Below, one piece after another: positions 44,832 through 53,877 of a stretch of 64,000 nt of DNA. Source of the DNA: Corynebacterium endometrii (GTDB lineage: Bacteria; Actinomycetota; Actinomycetes; Mycobacteriales; Mycobacteriaceae). Where the stretch lies: assembly GCF_004795735.1 (NCBI RefSeq), contig NZ_CP039247.1, forward strand, positions 1,240,001 to 1,304,000. Reading direction: 5' to 3'. The translations under genes were made by a program, and so were the position numbers. The notes beneath the pieces are model-generated. The model saw nothing but the letters and a program-made list of their open reading frames with translations. It was not told the origin of the DNA and made no database searches. Numbering within the stretch: the stretch's first letter is position 1; the number at the start of each line of letters is the position of its first letter.

Positions 44832-44864
44832 AGAGGCCTTACTTTTCGAAGTAAGGCCTCTTTG
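44832..44864 (+). terminator. Terminator of tRNA-Leu
   Basis: A 13-bp perfect stem AGAGGCCTTACTT/AAGTAAGGCCTCT with a stable TTCG tetraloop, then TTT. It begins 5 bases after the tRNA. Confidence 0.9.
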
Positions 44865-44893
44865 CTATAACGAATAGCTATTTCGCAGAGGTT

Positions 44894-44934
44894 GAAGCCG
44901 CCGCATACCTGAACAACGGGAAAGCGGCGGCTTC
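44894..44934. terminator. Hairpin at the end of the cupin gene
   Basis: An 11-bp perfect GC-rich stem GAAGCCGCCGC/GCGGCGGCTTC with a 19-base loop. It lies 23 bp past the cupin stop (minus strand) and probably ends that transcript. Confidence 0.65.
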
Positions 44935-44956
44935 TCTAGCTCTTTGAATCAGCCGC

Positions 44957-45382
44957 CTAGTGCTGCTCGTTAGGGTCGTTATCGGCGTCTTCCTTCGTCT
45001 GGTGGAAGGTGCCCTTGACATGGTCCGGGGCAGCGTAGATGGAGTACAACTTCACCGTTTCCTCACCTTCGTTGATGAAGTTGTGCCACTTTCCGGCAGG
45101 AACAAAGATAGCGAAATCATCTTCGACCACGCGGTCAACCTCGAGATTGTTCTCATCAGTGCCGATGAGAATACGGCCACGGCCGGCCTCCAGTCGCAGG
45201 AACTGGTCATGGTCATCATGGACCTCCGCACCAATTTCACCGCCGGCCGGAATTGCCATTACCGTCATCTGGAGGAACTTGCCAGTCCACAGAGTGTCAC
45301 GAAACGCTTCGTTCTCCTTGGTCACGGACTCAATATCGAGGACGTAAGGGTTAGGGCCATGATCCGTACGAAGCTCAGTCAT
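44957..45382 (-). CDS. Cupin-domain protein
   Basis: 141 residues with a single cupin barrel. The two conserved motifs are GAEVHDDHDQFLRLEAGRG (metal ligands H, H/D, E) and VPAGKWHNFINEG (second histidine). The MTVMAIPAGGEIG strand before them is typical of small cupins of the mannose-6-phosphate-isomerase-like group. Substrate and metal are unknown. GGAG lies upstream of the ATG. It is flanked by a hairpin on one side and the divergent VTT-domain gene on the other. Confidence 0.85.
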   Translation of the reverse strand: MTELRTDHGPNPYVLDIESVTKENEAFRDTLWTGKFLQMTVMAIPAGGEIGAEVHDDHDQFLRLEAGRGRILIGTDENNLEVDRVVEDDFAIFVPAGKWHNFINEGEETVKLYSIYAAPDHVKGTFHQTKEDADNDPNEQH

Positions 45383-45493
45383 TTTTCTTCTCCTTATTCT
45401 GCCTGCAGCCCGGCTTTATAGATACTGCACCCTTCAGCCTACGCAGCATTTCATCGAGGGGCTAGCTTGCGATGGCTGATAGGCTGAGAAACC

Positions 45494-46252
45494 ATGCCCA
45501 CTTCCCACCCATCTAGGTCCTCCTCTTGGGTCCACAGCCTCTTAGGCTTCATTGGCGAGACTCTTTGCGATGCGATATCGAGCGTCCGCCAATGGTCGAT
45601 TAGACAGTGGCTGCTGTCCATAGCGATTGTGGCGACCGTGCTCACCTTCATGTTCGCCGTCGAGTTACCGGAGCTTGCCACTTTACGCACCGAGGCCCGG
45701 GAACATGGGGCTTGGTCGCTGCCAATTGTGTGGGTTGCTTACGTTATCTTTACTCTCTTCCCCATTCCGCGGACCATTTGGACCGTCGCGTCTGGAATCC
45801 TTTTTGGCCCGGCCGTTGGGATGCTGGTGGCCCTTTCCGCATTGACGGTTTCGGCTACCCTAGCCTTCAGCGCGGTCAGGAGCGCGTTAGGCGAGTGGAT
45901 ACGCCCGCGTCTAAGCCACCCGGCCGTATCTGGCCTCAATGAGCACCTGTCAAAGCGTGGCTGGTTAGCAATCGCGAGCCTACGAATGATTGCCGCAGTT
46001 CCATTCTCCGCGCTTAACTATGCTGCGGGGCTCACGTCAATCCCCCTTGGCCAATTCGCGTTCGCCACGCTTATCGGTTCCATCCCTACTACCGCCCTTG
46101 GCGTGTTCTTCGGGGATGCTCTGGTTTACGGCTCCAACCCCTGGATAGTCGCGGCAATGATCTTTTTCGCCCTCATTGGCTTTGCGGCCCTCTACGCAGA
46201 CTATCGAAATGCTCACGCGAACAATACTCGTAAAGTCAAGCCCGTGCAGTAG
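45494..46252 (+). CDS. TVP38/TMEM64 (VTT/DedA-like) membrane protein
   Basis: 252 residues with five to six hydrophobic segments. The VTT-domain signature is FPIPRTIWTVASGILFGPAVG, followed by a reentrant hydrophobic region, RMIAAVPFSALNYAAGLTSI and the terminal IGSIPTTALGVFFGDAL. DedA/VTT proteins move or scramble phospholipids and polyprenyl phosphates; the cargo here is inferred only. It corresponds to the Rv1491c-type protein in mycobacteria. The next gene begins 70 bp downstream. Confidence 0.88.
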   Translation: MPTSHPSRSSSWVHSLLGFIGETLCDAISSVRQWSIRQWLLSIAIVATVLTFMFAVELPELATLRTEAREHGAWSLPIVWVAYVIFTLFPIPRTIWTVASGILFGPAVGMLVALSALTVSATLAFSAVRSALGEWIRPRLSHPAVSGLNEHLSKRGWLAIASLRMIAAVPFSALNYAAGLTSIPLGQFAFATLIGSIPTTALGVFFGDALVYGSNPWIVAAMIFFALIGFAALYADYRNAHANNTRKVKPVQ

Positions 46253-46322
46253 ACTTACGCCCGTAACGGAGACGTTATCAACCCGACCCCTTATCCGTTC
46301 GAGTGCATTTTAAGGACTAATA

Positions 46323-46889
46323 GTGCTTGCTGTTTACGCCCGTTATCGCGGCCGTTCCGTGCGACGCGCCCAGCTCGTTGAGCGCTCCGCTCAAGCTTTA
46401 TCCACTCTAGATGGGGTGGGCCCCTTCGATGTCCTGGGGGTTGAGGACATCTGCGCGCGAGTTGATTCAGCGCCATCTGTCTGCGACTTAGCCATGGCGT
46501 TGCTAGCGGATGGCGACTGGGCAATTGGGATTGGCATCGCCCCGGGGCGCGGCACAGAGGCTCAGGCGAAGGAGGCCGCTCAGGCCTCTCTAAAGAAATC
46601 CTCCAGGGCCGGACAGGTCTACGCCAAGGTAGCGGGCCGCGGCAGAGCGTCGGAAGCTCAAGACATTGCCGCGACCTTTGCGCTCCTAGGCTACGTGTTG
46701 CATAAGCGCACGACCGAGGGCCGAGAGGCGACCAGCCTGGTCCGCTCTGGACTTAACCAGAATGAAGCCGCCGCGGAATTAGGAATATCTAAACAGGCTA
46801 TGTCCCAGCGCCTTCAGGCTGCGGGATGGTCTGCAGAAACCGCGGGCTGGCAGTTAGCCGTCAACCTTATCGAGCGTGCTAATTCTTAA
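46323..46889 (+). CDS. Helix-turn-helix protein of unknown function
   Basis: 188 residues from a GTG with AAGGA 6 bases upstream. The N-terminal 100 residues begin AVYARYRGRSVRRAQLVERSA and include DWAIGIGIAPGRG; I recognise no enzyme motif. The C-terminal SGLNQNEAAAELGISKQAMSQRLQAAGW is a textbook helix-turn-helix. A DNA-binding regulator is likely, with a sensory or oligomerising N-terminal domain. It converges with the DUF3097 gene. Confidence 0.72.
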   Translation: MLAVYARYRGRSVRRAQLVERSAQALSTLDGVGPFDVLGVEDICARVDSAPSVCDLAMALLADGDWAIGIGIAPGRGTEAQAKEAAQASLKKSSRAGQVYAKVAGRGRASEAQDIAATFALLGYVLHKRTTEGREATSLVRSGLNQNEAAAELGISKQAMSQRLQAAGWSAETAGWQLAVNLIERANS

Positions 46890-46912
46890 ACGGGCATCCG
46901 CTCGAGTGTGCG

Positions 46913-47767
46913 TTACATCAGATCGTATTTAGATAGTTCAGGCGTGGTGACAAAGTCCACCAGTCTTTCCACGGCCCCGATCAGCGTGGCGTCAAGGTCG
47001 CGGAAAGATTCGACCGCCGAATAGACTCTATGCCAGCCTTCTTTAGGATCTGACCACCCTACGCGGCGGCAGATTCCGGTTTTCCAATCCTCCCCGTAAG
47101 GCACTTCGGGCCACTGGCGAAGGCCTAATTTCTGAGGCTTAACCGCGGCCCAGATGTCCACAAAGGGATGGCCAGTCACTAACACATCATCGCCCACGGC
47201 TTTGGTCAATCGGGTTTCCTTTGACCCCTCGACCAAGTGGTCGGCCAACACGCCGACGCGGCGCCCGGGTGCTGGGTTGAATTCGGCAAGCCGCTCCGGA
47301 AGATTGTCAAGGCCTTCGAGGTATTCCACAACCACGCCCTCCACGCGTAGGTCGTGACCCCATACCTTTTCTACTATTGCGGCATCGTGGATGCCCTCTA
47401 CCCAGATCCGGGAGGGGGCAGCTACCCTTGCCTCTAGGTTTTCGACGCGTCGCGAGCCCGAATTGGATTTTCTCGCCGCTTGCTTTTCAACGTGTCGGGT
47501 CAGTGATACCCGCTCCCCTTCAAATAGGAAGCCGCCTTTAATCAGGTTAAACACTCGTTCATTACCGTATCGATCCTCTAGACGCACTACGTCCCCGTAA
47601 ACGGTTTTATCCACGCCGAGGACGGCCCCGACGAATTCGTCCGGATCGCCAAAGACCTCGACCACTATGCCCGGCTTGGCAGGAATTACTGGAAAAGTTC
47701 GCGGGGCGGAACGTTTGTGGCCTGCAAAAATATCCCCTCCGTAGGGGTCACGGGAATCGAAGTTCAT
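46913..47767 (-). CDS. DUF3097-family protein with TOPRIM-like segment
   Basis: About 284 residues. It is recognised as the actinobacterial DUF3097 family: MNFDSRDPYGGDIF start, KTVYGDVVRLEDRYGNERVF beta-rich N-terminal domain, then RIWVEGIHDAAIVEKVWG and RVGVLADHLVEGSKETRL. The glutamate of VEGIHD and the D-H of LADHLVEGS resemble the E...DxD pattern of TOPRIM nucleases and primases, which would suggest nucleic-acid cleavage; this is inference. It is divergent from the unknown 255-residue protein with only 33 bp between starts, so promoters overlap or mRNAs are near leaderless. Confidence 0.8.
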   Translation of the reverse strand: MNFDSRDPYGGDIFAGHKRSAPRTFPVIPAKPGIVVEVFGDPDEFVGAVLGVDKTVYGDVVRLEDRYGNERVFNLIKGGFLFEGERVSLTRHVEKQAARKSNSGSRRVENLEARVAAPSRIWVEGIHDAAIVEKVWGHDLRVEGVVVEYLEGLDNLPERLAEFNPAPGRRVGVLADHLVEGSKETRLTKAVGDDVLVTGHPFVDIWAAVKPQKLGLRQWPEVPYGEDWKTGICRRVGWSDPKEGWHRVYSAVESFRDLDATLIGAVERLVDFVTTPELSKYDLM

Positions 47768-47800
47768 GGGCAATCAGGCTACCAACTAGAGTGTGAGGCT

Positions 47801-48568
47801 ATGGATATGCGCGCCGAAGTTTGGTCCCCTTTGCAAAATGCAGCCGTCTGGATCGGAGCGTGGCTATACGGGCATGAACCCACTGATAGCCTTTTGGGCG
47901 CCCTGACAGACCTCACCGGGCGTCCGGAGATGATTGATGGTTCGCCATTCATCGACTTGCTCAGCCGTATTCGTGTGGAAACGTCCGAAATCGTTGATTC
48001 CGGGCCCGGTGAACCCGTAATCCGTCTCATCCTTTCAGGCCCCGGCGAGGCTCCCCTGCTTCCCGCGGGTTCTCAGTCCGCTGCCGCGGCGTCATCGAAT
48101 GACGCCGGCGCGATTGTAATCCGCACCAATGATTCGGATACTCACCTCGTCTTGCTCGCGCACCGAGGCCCGGAAACGAGCCATTGGCAAGTAATTGAGG
48201 AGCGTCAGCCTCTACCCAGCCCGCAATGGCTCTCCCCCGGTGAGGCGGACGCGCTCCTAACGGAGGCAACGAACGAGTCAGCACGGCTGATCGAAGCCGG
48301 TGGGTACCATACGGATGCCCTTCATAACCCACGGCTGACCGTGGGAACCCTGTCAGATTTCTACGACACCCCAGGACTGCCCTCGGCGGTGCCCGCGAGA
48401 GCAGCAAAGCTATTTGCCCGAGCTGACAACGTGGGCGCAATCATCGAAACTGTCACCACGCGAATGAATGATCACAGCCTCGATGTGCACCTATTAGCCC
48501 TCTGGCGCCACATCCGTGCGGCGCGCTCCGCAGGAGTTGCCTATGTGGTCAGTGAGTTCGCCCGTTAA
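47801..48568 (+). CDS. Conserved hypothetical protein
   Basis: 255 residues from the ATG at 47801; an open frame extends left to 47717 but would overlap the divergent DUF3097 start. MDMRAEVWSPLQNAAVWIGAWLYGHEPTDSLLGALTDL opens the protein, with a low-complexity Ala/Ser stretch near residue 95 and an acidic, helical C-terminus. No signal peptide or membrane segment, and no motif I recognise. The ribosome-binding site is poor, so a leaderless mRNA is possible. It ends one base before the hemH end on the opposite strand. Confidence 0.7.
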   Translation: MDMRAEVWSPLQNAAVWIGAWLYGHEPTDSLLGALTDLTGRPEMIDGSPFIDLLSRIRVETSEIVDSGPGEPVIRLILSGPGEAPLLPAGSQSAAAASSNDAGAIVIRTNDSDTHLVLLAHRGPETSHWQVIEERQPLPSPQWLSPGEADALLTEATNESARLIEAGGYHTDALHNPRLTVGTLSDFYDTPGLPSAVPARAAKLFARADNVGAIIETVTTRMNDHSLDVHLLALWRHIRAARSAGVAYVVSEFAR

Positions 48569-49705
48569 CTACTTGGCTGGCTGGGCATGCTTCTTGCGCA
48601 GACCCGAAATATCGCAGCAGCCGGGTGCGCACGGCTCGCCATTGACGGTGCAGCCCTGAACGGTAACGCGGCCTAGGGATTCCGGCTTACGCCCATTGGT
48701 GTGCTCTTCAATGAGATCTACGACCAGTGCGGCGAAACTTGGCTCCGGGGAAGCGGTGGCTGCGCGCTCGAGTACGATGCCCAGCTCATCGCAGGCCTGC
48801 TGCAGCTCGGTGTCCAAGTCCCAAATGACTTCCATATGGTCAGAGATGAACCCAATAGGACAGACCGCGATAGCCTCGACGCCCGAGTTGTGTATCTCCC
48901 GCGTGTGGTCCACGACGTCAGGTTCGAGCCATGGCACGTGAGGGCTTCCGGACCGGGACTGCCAGACCAGGTCGTAGCTTTCTACGCCAGCCGCTTCCGC
49001 AACTAGGCGCGATGCCTCCGCGACTTGGCGGGAATAGAGGTGTTTATCGCCCTCCGCGCCTCCCACCTCATCGTGCGCGTTAGGCACAGAGTGGGCGGTG
49101 AAGAGCACGCGGGTGGCATCCTTCTTTTCTTCGGGGATCTTGGCCAGGGCGTCCTTGAGCGATTGCGCCATTTGTTCCACAAACTTTGGGTGATCGTAGA
49201 ATTGGCGAAGCTTCGTGAACCGGATTTCCGGAAGATTATTGTCAGAAAGATGCGCCCGCATAGCCTGGATATCTTCGTCGTACTGGCGACATGCGGAATA
49301 ACCGCCCCACGCCGAGGTCGCAAACACCAGCGCATTACGGACGCCATCCTTGGCCATCTGCTCGGCGGCTTCGCTGCCAAATGGATGCCAGTTCCTGTTG
49401 CCGAAATAAACCGGTAGTTCAATCTCCCGGTGCGCCAACTCTGCTTCGACGTTGGCGATGATTTCCTTGTTTAACCTGTTAATAGGGCTTACACCATCGA
49501 AATGGAAGTAGTGCTCCCCCACTACCTTGAGGCGCTCGCGTGGGATGCCACGGCCTCGCGTGACATTCTCCAAAAACGGAACGACCTCCTCGTTGCCTTC
49601 CGGGCCACCGAAAGAAAGAACGAGGAGGGCATCGAAGTCATGGGAATGCTGTTGTGCGTCAGTCATATCCTCGACTCTACCAACTAAAGTTGGAGTTTCC
49701 GTCAT
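48569..49705 (-). CDS. hemH: Ferrochelatase (coproporphyrin type)
   Basis: 378 residues. It inserts iron into coproporphyrin III in the actinobacterial/firmicute heme route. [20 protein letters not shown] starts the fold; FTAHSVPN carries the catalytic His and [13 protein letters not shown] follows the second conserved Glu region. The C-terminal [13 protein letters not shown] plus an upstream Cys fits the [2Fe-2S] cluster seen in actinobacterial ferrochelatases. The ATG at 49705 has AAGGA 7 bases upstream; the ATG at 49666 would remove 13 residues. It is downstream of ripA on the same strand. A DtxR-like sequence overlaps its leader. Confidence 0.94.
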   Translation of the reverse strand: MTETPTLVGRVEDMTDAQQHSHDFDALLVLSFGGPEGNEEVVPFLENVTRGRGIPRERLKVVGEHYFHFDGVSPINRLNKEIIANVEAELAHREIELPVYFGNRNWHPFGSEAAEQMAKDGVRNALVFATSAWGGYSACRQYDEDIQAMRAHLSDNNLPEIRFTKLRQFYDHPKFVEQMAQSLKDALAKIPEEKKDATRVLFTAHSVPNAHDEVGGAEGDKHLYSRQVAEASRLVAEAAGVESYDLVWQSRSGSPHVPWLEPDVVDHTREIHNSGVEAIAVCPIGFISDHMEVIWDLDTELQQACDELGIVLERAATASPEPSFAALVVDLIEEHTNGRKPESLGRVTVQGCTVNGEPCAPGCCDISGLRKKHAQPAK

Positions 49706-49710
49706 CCACC

Positions 49711-49729
49711 ATTCCTTAGGCTAACTTGG
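49711..49729 (-). promoter_or_regulatory. Weak DtxR-like box in the hemH leader
   Basis: ATTCCTTAGGCTAACTTGG matches the right half of the DtxR consensus (TTAGGCTAAC) but the left half poorly, about 12 of 19 positions. It overlaps the hemH ribosome-binding site. Iron control of ferrochelatase would be sensible, but the match is only suggestive. Confidence 0.25.
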
Positions 49730-49889
49730 CCATTGTTGTGCAGACAAGGGACCAAATCCTTATGCCTATGGCTATGGCTACGGAGATTTCCGTATCAGTT
49801 TTGTGCCTTGATAAGGGCACAGCTCACCCAATCAAGGGTGCGGGCCGCCTGTTACAGGGGCGAACGAAGCCAAAAGGTTTGGCACGCAC

Positions 49890-51698
49890 CTAGAGCAAAC
49901 GCACAGCGTAAGGGGCCATACCTCCGTAACGGACCGGCACCTCGGAGACCATCTGGCCGGACTGTGGGGCCTCAATCATCATGCCGTTACCCAAGTAAAT
50001 TGCAACGTGCTGTCCGCCATCCGGCCCCCAGAACAGTAGGTCACCGCGCTGGATATCGGAAATAGGCACCTTGGTTCCATAGTTGTATTGGTAGCCCGTG
50101 TAGTGGGGCAGAGAGATTCCGGCAGCAGCGAATGCGTATAGGGTCAAGCCGGAGCAATCGAAACCAACCTTATTGTAATCGCCGTGGGAATCGGCTAGAC
50201 CGCCGTCTGCAATGCCTTTAGTCGGGCCGTTAGCGTCGCCGCCGCCCCAGGCGTATGGCGTGCCAATCTGGGACTGGGCGCGGGCAATGACCGCCTCAAT
50301 TTTCTCCGAACGGTCCAGGTCCCCCAGTTCCGCTTGGGCCTTCTCAGTAACGTCTTCAATTGAAGAAATCGGTTCCAAGACTCCGGATATCTCATCGGCT
50401 AGAGAGTCCTCCTCTTCGGATGCAGTCCCCGGCCCCTGAAGAGCTGGGTTCTGCCCCTCGGCAGCCGCCGGGGTATCGAGCGCAGTGTGCTGCGGTTGGC
50501 TTGCAGCAATGATGGACGCGGCGATGCCGGCAGCACTAGACGCGAACGCTAAGGCATCATTAACCGTAACATCACTAACCGAACTGCCCTCTGGAAGCTT
50601 TAGGGTTACGCCGGATGCACCGGCCTGCTGGGCTACGGCGCTCGAAAGCTCGAGTGCTGCCTGAAGCTCAGCCTCGGAAGAAGTTACTCCGGCTTGCCCG
50701 GTGACTGCCCGCGTTTCTACAGAATCAGATACCTGTTCGGAAGTCTGGGTAGTAGTCTGCGATGGTTTGTTTGAAGTCTCATCACTATCTGCAGGCTCGG
50801 TTGACTGCGTCGCGGACTGCCGCTTGCCGTCAACAGCCGCACCCGAGGTTGGGGCAGCTTCCCCTTCTGCCCCAACCGCAGGTGCCGCCGGAGCTTGAGC
50901 CGCTTCGGGTTCTATACCACGAACCTGATCGAGCAACTCCTGGGCTTCGGACTGCTTGGCTACTAGTGCGTCCCTTTCCTCAATGACGCCAGCAATCTTT
51001 GTCTCGCTTTCTTCCAGTACGCCGCGCGCCTTCGACTCCGCCTCAGAAGCACGCTGCTCGCGTGCTTCGGCTAGTTTCTGCGCCTGGCGCAGTTGCGATT
51101 CCTTGTTAGCTTTCTCGGTCCGCTTCCTTTCAAGGCCGTCCACCACAATTTGCTGCTCGGCCGCCTGCGTGCGCAGGTAGGCCTGCCGCTCGAGCATTTC
51201 TGAACGCGCATCACCGCCGGAGACCCGTGTCACTGCCTCCGATGTATTCGCTCTGCGGTATGCCGCGCGCGAAAGTTCATTCAGGCGCTCCTGGGCTGAT
51301 TGCAACTGGGCCTCAGCGTCGTCAAGCTCCTCCCGAGCAGCAACGGCGCCTTCGCGAGCCTGAGTAGCCTCGGTTCGGGCATCTTGCAGATCAACCAGAG
51401 CACGGTTGACATTTTCACGGAACTTGCCGATCTCGGATTCGAGGGAAACTAATTCACCTTGCGACTTGGCGATAGCCGTAGCCAGTTCGGCGATGGACGG
51501 ATTGCTGCTGGAGAGAACATCACCCAGCTGGTTGATAGCCGCTGGCGCATCCTGAGCTACCGCGGGGGCTAGCGGGCTGACGGTTGAAAGCGTTGTGGTG
51601 CAGGCGATTATCGTCCACGCCGAACGGATACGAGTTAAGCCGAAGGTATTCGTCGCGCGCTTGCGCAACGAGTTTTTAACTGGGGTCTTGGTGGCCAC
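49890..51698 (-). CDS. ripA: NlpC/P60 peptidoglycan endopeptidase (RipA-like)
   Basis: 602 residues. It cleaves the stem peptide between D-Glu and diaminopimelate during cell separation. A signal peptide ends at SPLAPAVAQ (about residue 50). Residues 60-250 form a long coiled coil rich in Glu, Ala and Arg, which in RipA relatives gates activity. A low-complexity Pro/Ser/Thr linker follows (about 255-440). The C-terminal NlpC/P60 domain holds catalytic Cys in GFDCSGLTLYAF and His in GGQHVAIYLGNG. The GTG start has GAGGAG 9 bases upstream. It faces a 1.56-kb noncoding region. Confidence 0.95.
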   Translation of the reverse strand: MATKTPVKNSLRKRATNTFGLTRIRSAWTIIACTTTLSTVSPLAPAVAQDAPAAINQLGDVLSSSNPSIAELATAIAKSQGELVSLESEIGKFRENVNRALVDLQDARTEATQAREGAVAAREELDDAEAQLQSAQERLNELSRAAYRRANTSEAVTRVSGGDARSEMLERQAYLRTQAAEQQIVVDGLERKRTEKANKESQLRQAQKLAEAREQRASEAESKARGVLEESETKIAGVIEERDALVAKQSEAQELLDQVRGIEPEAAQAPAAPAVGAEGEAAPTSGAAVDGKRQSATQSTEPADSDETSNKPSQTTTQTSEQVSDSVETRAVTGQAGVTSSEAELQAALELSSAVAQQAGASGVTLKLPEGSSVSDVTVNDALAFASSAAGIAASIIAASQPQHTALDTPAAAEGQNPALQGPGTASEEEDSLADEISGVLEPISSIEDVTEKAQAELGDLDRSEKIEAVIARAQSQIGTPYAWGGGDANGPTKGIADGGLADSHGDYNKVGFDCSGLTLYAFAAAGISLPHYTGYQYNYGTKVPISDIQRGDLLFWGPDGGQHVAIYLGNGMMIEAPQSGQMVSEVPVRYGGMAPYAVRLL

Positions 51699-53255
51699 GA
51701 GAAGATCTCCTCACACACCACCGCTCACGTCATCTCTAACCCGCGGCTTCTCGTTGGAAGCGGCCTTTAAAGTCTCGATAAACCGCATCCGAACATAGGA
51801 ATGCCCGGGACGGAGGGGCCAGCGCATCGCCATAGCCTTCATGCACAATCGGCGTGGCGAAGGCGCGTCAACCAGGGCATCAATAATCCGCCTCTCGGCT
51901 TGATGGCTCTTACAAGCCTTCACGAGATAGGCCAAGCTGGACGCCCCACAAGTTGGGTACGCCAAAACCGCTCCCCACCGTCCGGCAATCTTGATAGTTT
52001 CAAGCTGCCTGTTGACACTATCGCCGACTTAAATCGGGGCGTTGCCCACGAGAATGCCGGCACCCGCAACCGTTACGGATGAAAGCGACAGACTGCACAA
52101 GGACTGCCTGTTCCACCCTTGAGATACGGGTGTGCCCTGGACTCAGGAGCGCTTCAACTTAAAACCCCACTCGCAGGTAGCCAAAAGGGACCTTCATTCG
52201 TTACTCCAATAAAGGTAATCCGTTTGGATTAGCTCTAAAGGCAAGATCGGGCTGCCATGGGCGAACGCGCATACTCCAGAGCCTTCATTCACCAGCGCAC
52301 GATACATGCCTGCTGCGGGTCCGTGAGCCCCGGGCGTTGTTCACCGGGAGCTGACATTGCGCCGCACGATCATCACGCGTTGAGTACGAAAGCCTGAATG
52401 CTCGTCCCCTACGGAGGGTGGGTGTTTCTTTTGATAAAGCGAACACTGGAATCGCAACACGCGCCCATATCCCCCACTCCGGTATGAATTCCGTAGCCCA
52501 GCTTCCAGTTCGCAATGCTGTGAGCTCTTGGCGTGCTTCCCCACATGCCCGTGCGTCACGTTCGTTATGCATCGCAACCCTAAAGTCAAGGTTCGGCCCA
52601 TGACAGAATGGACAGAACACGACTCACGTGTTGACATTCAGAACAATACGATACTGACACACCTTGTTGCACACTTTTCCCACAAACCACAGTGAATCTC
52701 GCTTATAACAGCTTTCACAAATGCCTTCTCACCTGCACCGAAGAGGCAAATCATCATTATAAGTGACCTTTGTCACATAAGTGTCATGCAGCGAAAGGGC
52801 AAGTCAAGGTAATACACTTGACTATCGGGTTCACCAAACGGCCGCTATACGAAAATGGGACCTCAAGACACTCGACGAGAACCCCTTACCCAATAAGACA
52901 ACCCGCGCCTGAGCTCTTATCGCTACCCGGAAAAGTCAAGCTTTAGGGGTTGATTTACCCACTTCCCTACCCTAGAGCCCCTAGATTGAGAAGCTGCACA
53001 CATTGTGGGCCCATAGCTATGCCGCACCCCACCTCAGCGGACAATGAGTCCCGGCAATCCTCCGGGTTAGGCAAGGCCCTTAACTGTCCCCAGGGCCAGG
53101 ATCCCGCGGCGACCATTTGCTACCAAGTGCCTGATCCCCCTTTACCCCAACCCCGTAAGGCGATGCCAGCGGCTAAACGCGATTGATTACAGATAACCAC
53201 CTAAAGGTGATCGCGGCGCGTCAATACCAGCCCTCCACAGGCGAACGCTTGGCCA
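51699..53255. other. 1.56-kb noncoding region upstream of ripA
   Basis: No frame here has a ribosome-binding site together with protein-like composition. A candidate leftward promoter at 52756-52785 would give ripA a leader of about 1.05 kb. Two hairpins lie at 53050-53066 (CCCGG/CCGGG) and 53075-53097 (GGCCCT/AGGGCC), which may end the leftward Rv1476-like transcript, and a GCCCCGGG/CCGGGAGC-type hairpin near 52330-52350. I could not recognise a known riboswitch, including the c-di-AMP type found upstream of some actinobacterial cell-wall hydrolases. Confidence 0.5.
52756..52785 (-). promoter_or_regulatory. Candidate ripA-side promoter with GlxR/CRP-type box
   Basis: On the minus strand a perfect TATAAT (52761-52756) is preceded by a GACACT/TGACAC element about 18-19 bases upstream. 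AGTGACCTTTGTCACA (52762-52777) matches the GlxR consensus TGTGA-N6-TCACA with one mismatch and lies in the promoter spacer, a repressing position. A GTCACA/GTGTCA pair nearby could also suit MtrA, a weaker idea. Confidence 0.5.
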
Positions 53256-53723
53256 CTAGCCGTCTAGGGACAAAGAGGACTTCCGGAACGAGCTCCAAGC
53301 GGCCACGGCCATCGTAGCCACCAGGAGAAGGGCCACTAGGCCCCAGGGGAAACTAAAGCCATCAATACCGGCATAGAACTGATTGAGCAGGCTCACCTGG
53401 TCCATTCCCTGAGGTATAGCCTGTTGCACCGCCTCAATTTCGGCGCGCGCATATGAGTCACTGACGGTGGATACATTAATGGGCGTCTGGACGATGACCG
53501 TATCCAGCCCGGTGATGTCCTGAAGTTCCTGAGCTATATCGCGCGCATCGGCGGCCTTGGCCGGCACCACGTCAACAACGGCAATACCATGCCGAGGGGC
53601 AAGGGCGTCCGAAATGGGCGCCTGCACCTCTTGCGCCCCCGCTAATTCGGGGTTAGTGAAAGCCACGCCATCCACATTGAGCTGCTCGGCCAAATTGTTA
53701 ATATCTACCCCGTGCGGAATCAT
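53256..53723 (-). CDS. Rv1476-like single-pass membrane protein
   Basis: 155 residues. The soluble N-terminal part contains HGVDINNLAEQLNVDG and VVDVVPAKAADARDIAQEL; one membrane helix FPWGLVALLLVATMAVAAW lies near the C-terminus, with a short basic tail. The N-terminus thus probably faces out. The same protein family sits between acn and ripA in M. tuberculosis (Rv1476). AAAGGG lies 8 bases before the ATG. Function unknown; its constant place next to ripA hints at an envelope role, an inference. Confidence 0.82.
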   Translation of the reverse strand: MIPHGVDINNLAEQLNVDGVAFTNPELAGAQEVQAPISDALAPRHGIAVVDVVPAKAADARDIAQELQDITGLDTVIVQTPINVSTVSDSYARAEIEAVQQAIPQGMDQVSLLNQFYAGIDGFSFPWGLVALLLVATMAVAAWSSFRKSSLSLDG

Positions 53724-53877
53724 GCAGAAGCCCTTTCCTTATTGCTGGCTACATGAAATCATTGCTTATAACCAGCACGTTTAACTCACCTTGCCGGTGT
53801 TGCGCATTCTCAGTTATATCTGTCCCTGCCCCCGACCGCCGAGTGCAACGCGCCCTACAGGGGCTAAAAATCTTAAA

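Noticed and set aside
52285..52637. Two minus-strand open frames of about 100 residues upstream of ripA
   Set aside because: Amino-acid composition is unlike real proteins (Cys, His and Arg scattered), no ribosome-binding sites, mutually overlapping frames.
51699..52760. c-di-AMP (ydaO-type) riboswitch upstream of ripA
   Set aside because: Looked for the conserved GGGGTGAAT and CAGCTAACC elements on the minus strand and did not find them; a covariance scan would be needed to exclude a divergent form.
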